Part shown: positions 16,686-23,288 of the stretch, one piece after another | How the letters are laid out: every line of letters starts with the position of its first letter | How positions within the stretch are numbered: the first letter of the stretch is position 1 | Source of the DNA: Nonomuraea jabiensis | GTDB taxonomy: Bacteria > Actinomycetota > Actinomycetes > Streptosporangiales > Streptosporangiaceae | Direction of reading: 5' to 3' | NCBI RefSeq assembly: GCF_014204795.1 | Contig: NZ_JACHMB010000001.1 | Coordinates: forward strand, 4,526,001-4,590,000 | Length of the DNA stretch: 64,000 nucleotides | The notes under the pieces: generated by a model | The model's database searches: none | What the model was told of the DNA's origin: nothing | Seen by the model: only the letters and a program-made list of their open reading frames with translations | Position numbers and translations under genes: made by a program

Positions 16686-18332
16686 TCACCCGGCGCTCCC
16701 TCCGAACGCGCTCCTGGGGGTGACGCCCCCCACCCGGGTGAGCCGCGGCGGGCCGCTCTTCTCGGCCTTCTTGTTGAGGACTCCGTCCTTGACGAGCCGC
16801 AGCGGTGAGGCGGACGGCTTCGGAGCCGGACCGCCATGACCGTCTCCCGTCGTCTGGACCATGCGCAGGGCCAGCGCGGGGCACATCTCGACCGTGCGCC
16901 GCGCCTCCTTGGCCATCCAGCCCGGGACGGTCCTGAACGACGGGAACCCGTAGTCGTCCAGCTCCACGAACTCCGGGAGCAGATGGGCGCAGAGCCCGTG
17001 TCCCGCGCACCGGGACCAGTCGACCTCCAGCCGGTACTCGACGTAGTCGTTCTCGGGCTCGGGCATCGGCAGCACGCCGCGGACCGGCCGGCCGCACGAG
17101 CCGTGCTCCAGGTGGAGCGCGATCTCGCTCTCGAACGCGTCCAGCGCCGACAGCACGAACTTGGCCGTGCCGTCCGGGTGGAAGCACGCCCCCCGCCGCT
17201 CGACGCCGCGCACGCAGCGCCGTACGGCGTCCACGGAGCCGCTCCCCTCGACCAGCGAGTTCATGGCCCAGGCCAGGTCAGGCAGGCCGAGCCGGCAGGG
17301 GCCGCACTGGCCGGCCGACTCGCCCGCCAGGTAGGAGGTGACCCGGGCGGCCTCGCCCAGCGAGCACGTCGACTCGCCGAGCGGGACGATGATCCCGGCC
17401 CCCAGGGTCGCGCCGGCGAGCTTCATGCCCTCGCGCGAGATCACGGCCGTCTGGGCCACCTCGGCCGACAGCCACGCGCCGTGGTAGCCCCCGATGAGCA
17501 CCCCGTCGCCGATCTCGGCCTCGGTGAGCGCCAGCACGTCCGCCAGGTACGTGCCGGTCGGCGCCTCGATGACCGCGCCGTTGGCCGCGCCGCCGCTGAC
17601 GGTGAGCAGGATGGTGCCGGGCTCCTTGGGGGTGCCGACCTCGGCGTACCTCTCCGGGCCGAGCTCGGCCAGCAGTGCCAGCTGCGCGTACGTCTCCGTG
17701 TTGGACAGCAGGGTCGGCAGGCCGTCCACGCCGCTGATCGCGGCCCGCCTCTTGCGGCCGGGCGGGATGCCTATCTCGCCGTTGACGGCGTTGACGAGCG
17801 CGCCGCCCTCGCCGGAGATGAACCGCTCCTTGATCCCGACCACCCGGATCGGGATGCGGCTCTCCGCGCCGCCGGCGACGTTCGCGGCCCGGCGCTCGTC
17901 CACGGCGGCGTTGACGGACGCCTCGGCGACCTCGCCGCCGGCCGTGGCGAGAACCACCTCGCGGGCGCCCAGCGCCTCGGCGGCCAGCACGGCGCCGTCG
18001 AGCACGAGGTGGGGGTTGCGGGTGAGGAGCATGGCGTCCTTGGAGCTGGCCGGCTCGCCTTCGGCGCCGTTGATGAGGACGACGCACTCGCCGCTGGAGC
18101 CCACCGCGTCGGCGACGGCCCGCAGCTTGCGCGCGAACGGGAACGCCGCGCCGCCGCGGCCGCGCATGTCCACCTCGTTGGCCATCGAGATGAGCTGGTC
18201 CAGGTCGCGCGGCTTGGGGGAGCCGTGGAGGGTGCGGTGGGCGGGCAGGTCCAGCCGGCGGGTCTGGTCCAGCCCGGCGGTCAGCCGGGCGGGACCCATC
18301 CGTAAGACCCGCGGCACTCGGGCCGGAATCAC
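16686..18332 (-). CDS. NuoF-like flavoprotein fused to a single-cluster ferredoxin
   Basis: 548 residues. Residues 45-415 match the complex I 51-kDa (NuoF) fold: NADH/FMN region MRGRGGAAFPFARK (56-69), NGAEGEPASSKDA, the SLBB region and the N3 iron-sulphur region ESAGQCGPCRLG with Cys 343, Cys 346 and a downstream Cys 383. The first of the four usual cysteines is Ala 340. Residues 435-490 are a ferredoxin with Cys 442, His 445, Cys 448 and Cys 484-Pro, the CxxHxxC...CP pattern of 3Fe-4S or mixed-ligand ferredoxins. GTG 18332 has AGGAG five bases upstream. It sits 49 bases behind a heme-b-like membrane protein, which suggests NAD(P)H electrons passed to the membrane. There is no NuoE or NuoG, so this is not complex I. 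Confidence 0.85.
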   Translation of the reverse strand: MIPARVPRVLRMGPARLTAGLDQTRRLDLPAHRTLHGSPKPRDLDQLISMANEVDMRGRGGAAFPFARKLRAVADAVGSSGECVVLINGAEGEPASSKDAMLLTRNPHLVLDGAVLAAEALGAREVVLATAGGEVAEASVNAAVDERRAANVAGGAESRIPIRVVGIKERFISGEGGALVNAVNGEIGIPPGRKRRAAISGVDGLPTLLSNTETYAQLALLAELGPERYAEVGTPKEPGTILLTVSGGAANGAVIEAPTGTYLADVLALTEAEIGDGVLIGGYHGAWLSAEVAQTAVISREGMKLAGATLGAGIIVPLGESTCSLGEAARVTSYLAGESAGQCGPCRLGLPDLAWAMNSLVEGSGSVDAVRRCVRGVERRGACFHPDGTAKFVLSALDAFESEIALHLEHGSCGRPVRGVLPMPEPENDYVEYRLEVDWSRCAGHGLCAHLLPEFVELDDYGFPSFRTVPGWMAKEARRTVEMCPALALRMVQTTGDGHGGPAPKPSASPLRLVKDGVLNKKAEKSGPPRLTRVGGVTPRSAFGGSAG

Positions 18333-18381
18333 GATCGCTCCTGTCGGGTTGCGGGGGTCAACCGGGTCTCCTGAGGCGGTC

Positions 18382-19245
18382 TCATCCGGCCTCCCGATAC
18401 CTGCGCCGCTCGGCGAGGCTCACCGGTGCGTTCCTTCTCGGGGCCGCTGCCGCTGCCGCTGCGGAGGCCGCGGCTGCGGCCGCGGCGGCGGCGTTGCCCG
18501 CCGCGACCTTCTGCGGCTGCTCGGCGGGTACGCCCACGGCGGCGGGGTTGGTCACCGCCGGCCCCTGGATCTTCTCGAGTGTGATCGGCGGGCGGAAGGC
18601 CGCGGCCAGCACGCGGATGACCAGCGCGCCGCCGACCGCCGCGATGCTGGCCACGTAGGACCAGGCCACCCAGCCGGCCGGCGGACGGCCGGCCGTCAGG
18701 CCGTGCATGATGGCGACGGGCCAGCCCAGGTACGCGACCGAGTGCATCACCCGCCACATCCACGGCCTGGCCTTCGCCGCCCAGCGCCTCCTGAGCAACC
18801 CCGTGACCACAGCCACGATCATCATGTCGAAGGCCAGGATGCCGAGACCCTTGTTGATCCCCGCGATGGGGACGACCGCCGCGCCCGGTGGCACGTGCCC
18901 CAGGCTGATCATGAGTGAGATGTGCGTGATCAGGAAGATCATCCCGAGAAGGCCGAAGGCCTTGTGGGCGAGCTGGGACCTGACCCGGTTGACCGGGGAC
19001 AGGAAGACCCGCTCGGTGGTGATGATGCCGAGCGCGACGGTCGCGGTGAACGTCACCAGGGCCATCACGCCCACATAGAACTCGAGGAAGCCGACCACCC
19101 GGCCAAGGATCGCTATGCCACGGTCCGTCCTCGTCAGCGCGAACGCCGACAGCACGACGGCCATGACCATGGCGCTGGCTCCCAGCCGGACACTGCGCGT
19201 GTCCAGCTTGGTGGGAGTGTGCCGGGGGTGTCGTCTGTGGAGCAT
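18382..19245 (-). CDS. ferric-reductase-like (bis-heme) membrane protein with poly-Ala tail
   Basis: 287 residues, about six hydrophobic segments between 22 and 215. Four histidines fall in two helix pairs: His 94 and His 108 (13 residues between) and His 168 and His 181 (12 between), the spacing that binds two stacked b-hemes in ferric reductases and NADPH oxidases. No cytoplasmic FAD/NADPH domain is attached; the NuoF-ferredoxin protein downstream may supply electrons. The C-terminal tail (222-287) holds an Ala-rich run (about 249-270). ATG at 19245 is preceded by GGAGG. Likely role: electron transfer across the membrane, acceptor unknown. Confidence 0.85.
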   Translation of the reverse strand: MLHRRHPRHTPTKLDTRSVRLGASAMVMAVVLSAFALTRTDRGIAILGRVVGFLEFYVGVMALVTFTATVALGIITTERVFLSPVNRVRSQLAHKAFGLLGMIFLITHISLMISLGHVPPGAAVVPIAGINKGLGILAFDMMIVAVVTGLLRRRWAAKARPWMWRVMHSVAYLGWPVAIMHGLTAGRPPAGWVAWSYVASIAAVGGALVIRVLAAAFRPPITLEKIQGPAVTNPAAVGVPAEQPQKVAAGNAAAAAAAAASAAAAAAAPRRNAPVSLAERRRYREAG

Positions 19246-19314
19246 CTAAGGTTCCCTCCAAGGTCGGGTGAGGGTGCGACTCGGAAGGCTGGGTAGCCCG
19301 CGAGGGCCTTCAGA

Positions 19315-20880
19315 TCAGCATCGGCGGCCCCGGTTGATGCAAGAGACGACGAACTGCATCAGCCGATCGGGCATCACGTTCGCGAAGTCCGCGTGGTCGG
19401 TGATCGGGTTGTGCTTCTGTTCAGGGAAGGCGTCCACGGCGTATGACGGGCCCTGCGGCACGGAGTACGTGAGGGTCATGCGCAGTGCCGGCACCGCCTT
19501 GGTCCCTTGCGGGCAGGCGCCACCCTGACCGGGGAAGACCACGTGCGTTCGGTGATTGGCGCTGTCAGTGTTCTGGCCGTCCCAGCAGCTAGGGAAGTCC
19601 AGAATACGAACGACTTGGCTGCCGCGCGGGCAAAGCGGATATTTATCGGGACTTATACGGTTTTGGAATCCCGTGCAGGTCCAGGCGGCCCTGGCGTTGC
19701 CGGCGCCGTTGGTGGCGGCCTTGGCGTCACCGGTGATCAGCCTGAGGAACCTCGGCATCGCGACGACCTGCGAGGTGGCGTTGCCGCGGAACTGGAGCGT
19801 CACGGAGCGCGCACGCAGCACCTGGCCGACGTTGCCGTCCGCGTCCTCGGTGTTCACGTCCACCTTGCGGTCTCTGAGGACCGGCCAGAAGTAGGTGGAT
19901 TTGTCGCCCAGCCGGCATGTGGTGCCCGCGGCGGCCAGGCTCTCGTCGGTGGAGAAGCCGTCCGTCGACAGGTTGCCCACGTAGTCGTGGAGGTGGTGGG
20001 CTCCGTTGCTCACGCCCGGCGCGACGATGAAGTTGTCCGGGTTGTTGTGGCCGTTGCGGTTCGTGCCGCAGGCGGAGACGAAGGAGCCGCGCGAGCCGCC
20101 CCTGCCGATGCGGGCGTCAAGCTGACGCGGCGCTACCCGGCGGATGTCGACGAAGTCCTCGACGAACGGGCCCAGGTCGGCGCATTCGTTGTGGTCCTCG
20201 GACGCTGTGGGGGACGGGCTGGGGGAGGCGTTGCCGTTGTTCCCGTTATTGCCGTTATTACCGTTGTTCCCGTTGTTGTTGCCCTGGCCGGGGTTGCGGG
20301 TCGGCCGGTTGCGGCGGCCGAAGGTCTCGGCGGTCTGCTCCGGGGCGGGGTTCTGGGCGTCGGAGTTCTGAGCGTCGGAGTTCTGGCCGTCGGAGTTCTG
20401 GGCGTCAGAGTTCTGGCCGTCGGGGTTCTGGGCCGGGTCGAGCACGGCACGCCCGCCGCCCTGGCCCTGCTGGTCGGCGTTCTGCTGCTGGTCGCCGTTC
20501 TGGTCCTGCTGCTGGTTGTTCTGCTGGCCGTTCTGCTGCTGGCCGTTCTGCTGGTTGTTGTTCTGCTGGTTGTTGTTCTGGTCCTGCTGGTTCTGGTTCT
20601 GGTCTTGGTTCTGGCCGTTCTGATCCTGGTTCTGGTTCTGATCCTGCTGCTGCTGGTCCTGATCCTGTCCCTGCTGATCTTGATCTTGTTGGTTCTGATC
20701 TTGGTTCCGGTTCCCGTTCCGGTTGTTCCGCTGCTGGCCCTGCTGCTCCTGGGAGGCCTGGGCGGGGTCGCAGTGGTCGGCGCGCGCGGGGCCGACGCCG
20801 ATGACGGCCGCGGACACCAATCCGCCAGCCACCACGGCCAATGCGGACATGGCCGCGGCCATGCGTCTTGATCTCGTCAT
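19315..20880 (-). CDS. secreted DUF1996 protein with long Q/N-rich linker
   Basis: 521 residues. Signal peptide to about residue 34 (ARA/DHC), then a very low-complexity region: Gln/Asn/Asp-rich at 43-140, a pentad repeat QNSDG/QNSDA at 151-178 and GNN repeats at 200-217. The DUF1996 domain follows (about 237-512: FVSACGTNRNGHNNPDNFIV, HLHDYVGN, TYFWPVL, FPSCWDG). DUF1996 has no established enzymatic role that I know of; Cys and His residues are conserved-looking. Its ATG overlaps the DUF4142 stop by four bases, and the heme-b-like gene follows after 69 bases. I infer an extracellular partner of the redox module, perhaps anchored through the flexible linker. Confidence 0.85.
   Translation of the reverse strand: MTRSRRMAAAMSALAVVAGGLVSAAVIGVGPARADHCDPAQASQEQQGQQRNNRNGNRNQDQNQQDQDQQGQDQDQQQQDQNQNQDQNGQNQDQNQNQQDQNNNQQNNNQQNGQQQNGQQNNQQQDQNGDQQQNADQQGQGGGRAVLDPAQNPDGQNSDAQNSDGQNSDAQNSDAQNPAPEQTAETFGRRNRPTRNPGQGNNNGNNGNNGNNGNNGNASPSPSPTASEDHNECADLGPFVEDFVDIRRVAPRQLDARIGRGGSRGSFVSACGTNRNGHNNPDNFIVAPGVSNGAHHLHDYVGNLSTDGFSTDESLAAAGTTCRLGDKSTYFWPVLRDRKVDVNTEDADGNVGQVLRARSVTLQFRGNATSQVVAMPRFLRLITGDAKAATNGAGNARAAWTCTGFQNRISPDKYPLCPRGSQVVRILDFPSCWDGQNTDSANHRTHVVFPGQGGACPQGTKAVPALRMTLTYSVPQGPSYAVDAFPEQKHNPITDHADFANVMPDRLMQFVVSCINRGRRC
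20230..20754 (-). repeat. low-complexity Q/N, QNSD(A/G) and GNN coding repeats
   Basis: Inside the DUF1996 gene. 20461-20754 is built from repeated CTG/TTG/GTT triplets on the plus strand (Gln/Asn codons on the minus strand); 20347-20430 holds five to six 15-base units encoding QNSDx; 20230-20280 encodes GNN repeats. Repeat-length change between strains is likely here. Confidence 0.85.
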
Positions 20881-21563
20881 GCGTCTCTCCTCTTTTCGAC
20901 CGCCATCGCGACGGGTGGAGCTGGTGAGGGCGTCGGAGGCTCGGGCAACTGCGTGTGATCGACCAGGCCGGTGGACTCCAGGAGCGTCATGTGGCGCATG
21001 ACGAAGTTGATGCCTTCCTGGGCGAACTTCCTGATCTCCGCGTTGCGGGTACCTGCCCGTACGGCCGCCACCACGGTGAAGACCTTGCCGTGCGCGGCCC
21101 GCAACAGGTTCGCGAAGTCCTTGTCGAAGGCGGGCCCGCGCTCCGAGGCCAGCTGGGCCATCCAGCTCTGCTGGTCGGCATTGGGCTCGCTGGGCAGTGC
21201 CACCCCGAGCTTCTTGGCGGTCTGCCGCGTCAGCAGGTCCAGCTTCTGGTGGTCCTGCATGATCAGCCTGCCGACTTCCTTGACGCGCTGGGACTCCGCG
21301 CGGGTCTGGGCATAGTCGCCCACGGGCATCTCCCAGAGGCCGGCCTGCCGCACCTTGATGAGCAAGTCACGGTCGGCGGCCGTGACGGGCCCCGATGATG
21401 TCTGGGTCGCCGCAGTGGCGGCGGGATCGATCGAAGGTGGCATGACCAGCACGATCGTCACCGCGGCCGCCACGACGAAGCCACCGAGCATGAACAGCTC
21501 GCCACCGCGCAAAAGCCTGTGCATGGTCGGAGGTACGCGGGCCTCTCCGGCTTGGTTCAGCAC
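20877..21563 (-). CDS. membrane-anchored DUF4142 protein
   Basis: 228 residues with one membrane segment (about 22-42) and a mostly helical external domain of the DUF4142 (ferritin-like bundle) type: ITAADRDLLIKVRQAGLWE-like start, QDHQKLDLLTRQTAKKLGV, AHGKVFTVVAAVRAGTRN, MRHMTLLESTG. A proline-rich tail follows. First gene of the minus-strand run toward the redox module and coupled to DUF1996 by ATGA. The start is uncertain: GTG 21563 or ATG 21524, both with poor ribosome sites. It is divergent from an ECF sigma factor 70 bases away, which may control it. Confidence 0.8.
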   Translation of the reverse strand: MLNQAGEARVPPTMHRLLRGGELFMLGGFVVAAAVTIVLVMPPSIDPAATAATQTSSGPVTAADRDLLIKVRQAGLWEMPVGDYAQTRAESQRVKEVGRLIMQDHQKLDLLTRQTAKKLGVALPSEPNADQQSWMAQLASERGPAFDKDFANLLRAAHGKVFTVVAAVRAGTRNAEIRKFAQEGINFVMRHMTLLESTGLVDHTQLPEPPTPSPAPPVAMAVEKRRDA

Positions 21564-21633
21564 ATGGCCGGAGATAGTTAGAAATGACTGGAGTTATCGG
21601 AGTGGCTACCGCCGAGATAACGAAGGTGTAAAG

Positions 21634-22188
21634 ATGTGCCCCGTGCTAGGTCACCTCGACGGCAGGTTCGAGAGTGCGGATGCCGAGGCGGAGCATCGCA
21701 TCGCGGTGCTTTACCAGGAGTTCGGCGGCCCTCTGCTGCGCCACGTACGCAAATCGACAGGTAACGACCTTCAATGGGCCGAAGACGTGGTGCAGGAGAC
21801 GCTCGTCCGAGCCTGGAAAAACTCGGCAAGACTGCAGTGGGAACCAAGCCTTATATGGGCGTGGCTACTGACGGTAGCCCGCCGCATCGTTATCGATGGA
21901 CGTCGACGGAAGAGCGTCCGGCCTCAAGAGGTCGAGCCGCCCGAAGTCGACATGATGGCCGTACCCGACGGCTCGGAGCGAGCCCTGTCGCGGATGGTCG
22001 TCGCCGACGCCCTTCGCAGCCTCTCTGAAGAACACCGCGAAGTCATAGAGCAGACCTACCTCCGAGACCGTACGATAAGTGAAGCGGCGGAGATACTGGG
22101 GATACCGCCGGGCACGGTGAAGTCCCGGCTCTATTACGGGATCCGGGCTCTCCGCGAACTGCTGCGGGACAAGGGGGTAGCCGGCTGA
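21634..22188 (+). CDS. ECF-type RNA polymerase sigma factor
   Basis: 184 residues. Region 2 (YQEFGGPLLRHVRKSTG, WAEDVVQETLVRAWKN) and region 4 (LRSLSEEHREVIEQTYLRDRTISEAAEILGIPPGTVKSRLYYG) are both complete, with no region 3 and a short linker. ATG 21634 is chosen because it has GAAGG eight bases upstream and begins the conserved domain; the open frame extends further but those residues look spurious. The gene uses noticeably less GC-rich codons than its neighbours. Its stop overlaps the anti-sigma start by one base (TGATG). Confidence 0.93.
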   Translation: MCPVLGHLDGRFESADAEAEHRIAVLYQEFGGPLLRHVRKSTGNDLQWAEDVVQETLVRAWKNSARLQWEPSLIWAWLLTVARRIVIDGRRRKSVRPQEVEPPEVDMMAVPDGSERALSRMVVADALRSLSEEHREVIEQTYLRDRTISEAAEILGIPPGTVKSRLYYGIRALRELLRDKGVAG

Positions 22189-22385
22189 TGCATGACGAGG
22201 TGGCTGCCTATGTCCTCGGAGTCCTCGATGAGGACGAGCACGAGGCCTTCGAACGCCACCTCGATACGTGTGAGAGATGCCAGGCGGAGCTGATTGAGCT
22301 TGCCGAGCTTCCGGAAGAGCTCGACGAGCTCAAGAACGCTCCCGCAGCCTCCGAGGACGACCCCCCGAGGTCGATGTCACGCTGA
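22188..22385 (+). CDS. small zinc-finger anti-sigma factor
   Basis: 65 residues. The N-terminal pattern HDEVAAYVLGVLDEDEHEAF and the motif HLDTCERC (His-x3-Cys-x2-Cys) are those of zf-HC2/ZAS anti-sigma factors. Unlike most relatives there is no membrane segment or long C-terminal part, so it is a minimal, soluble, possibly redox-sensing version, or a shortened gene. It is translationally coupled to the sigma factor, the expected partner. This places sigma, anti-sigma and a redox-type gene set back to back. Confidence 0.85.
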   Translation: MHDEVAAYVLGVLDEDEHEAFERHLDTCERCQAELIELAELPEELDELKNAPAASEDDPPRSMSR

Positions 22386-22451
22386 CGTTTGTACGTTGAC
22401 GTCTGTGCCCTTTTCGGGTGGTATCGGTACGGCGAGGCTTTGCGTCCGGTG

Positions 22452-22470
22452 TAGCGTGACCGGACGGTCA
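22452..22470 (+). promoter_or_regulatory. putative promoter and operator of the dioxygenase-dehydrogenase operon
   Basis: A -10-like TAGCGT at 22452-22457 is followed directly by a perfect inverted repeat TGACCG-GA-CGGTCA at 22457-22470, just before the GGGGAGG ribosome site. A repressor bound there would cover the transcription start. The spacer also holds ACGT-TG-ACGT near 22399. Confidence 0.4.
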
Positions 22471-22484
22471 GGGGGAGGTGTTCG

Positions 22485-23288
22485 GTGGGCATCGACGGTG
22501 ATGCGCCCGTTCCCCCGCATCGGCGGTTCGGCGAGGAAGGCGGCCGGCTGTCGTACGGCGGCTATCTTCGCCTGCCCGAGCTTCTCGCACAGCAACGGCC
22601 GCAGTCGGAAGCGCCCGACGAGCTGCTCTTCATCACCATCCACCAGGTCTACGAGCTGTGGTTCAAGCTGCTGCTCCACGAGCTGGAGAACGCCCGCGAG
22701 GCCATGTTCGCCGGCGAGCTCTGGCGGGCCAGGCACCTGTTCCGCCGGGTGCACGCGGTCGAGAAGGTGCTGATCGAGCAGGTGGACGTCCTGGAGACGA
22801 TGACGCCCCAGGACTTCCTCACGTTCCGGGAGAAGCTGGCGCCAGCCAGCGGCTTCCAGTCGGTGCAGTTCCGGGAGCTGGAGTTCCTGTCCGGGCTGAA
22901 GGACGAGCGCTATCTCGGCAGCTTCAGGCACGCCAGCGACACGGAGCTCGCACGGCTGCGCCGCAGGCTGGAGGAGCCCTCGCTGTGGGATGCTTACCTC
23001 ACCGCCCTCTCCCAGCGTGGCCTGCCGGTCTCCGACGACGAGATCATGGGCTCGCTGCTGGCCGTGGCGAGGGACCGCGGGTCGTACGACGACCTGTGGC
23101 AACTGGCCGAAGACCTGCTGACGCACGACGCGACCGCCGCGCAGTGGCGGACGCGTCATGTCCAGATGGTCGAACGCCAGATCGGCACCAAGTCGGGCAC
23201 CGGCGGCTCGACAGGCGCCCCCTATCTGCGCGGCAGAACGCGTTTGCACTATTTCCCGCTGCTGTGGGAACTAAGGGCCTGGCTATGA
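22485..23288 (+). CDS. kynA: tryptophan 2,3-dioxygenase
   Basis: 267 residues, close to the bacterial norm. It opens the indole ring of L-tryptophan to N-formylkynurenine in the cytoplasm using heme. Visible signatures: LSYGGYLRLPELL near the N-terminus, ITIHQVYELWFKLLLHE with distal His 53, FQSVQFRELEFL, and RHVQMVERQIGTKSGTGGSTG with the proximal heme ligand His 225. GTG start with GGGGAGG upstream. The stop overlaps the ATG of the glutamate dehydrogenase gene. No other kynurenine-pathway gene (kynurenine formamidase, kynureninase) is in the window. Confidence 0.96.
   Translation: MGIDGDAPVPPHRRFGEEGGRLSYGGYLRLPELLAQQRPQSEAPDELLFITIHQVYELWFKLLLHELENAREAMFAGELWRARHLFRRVHAVEKVLIEQVDVLETMTPQDFLTFREKLAPASGFQSVQFRELEFLSGLKDERYLGSFRHASDTELARLRRRLEEPSLWDAYLTALSQRGLPVSDDEIMGSLLAVARDRGSYDDLWQLAEDLLTHDATAAQWRTRHVQMVERQIGTKSGTGGSTGAPYLRGRTRLHYFPLLWELRAWL

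Noticed and set aside
19507..20871. Plus-strand frame with a long Leu/Val-rich, seemingly transmembrane stretch
   Set aside because: The hydrophobic run is just the antisense reading of the Gln/Asn repeat of the DUF1996 gene.
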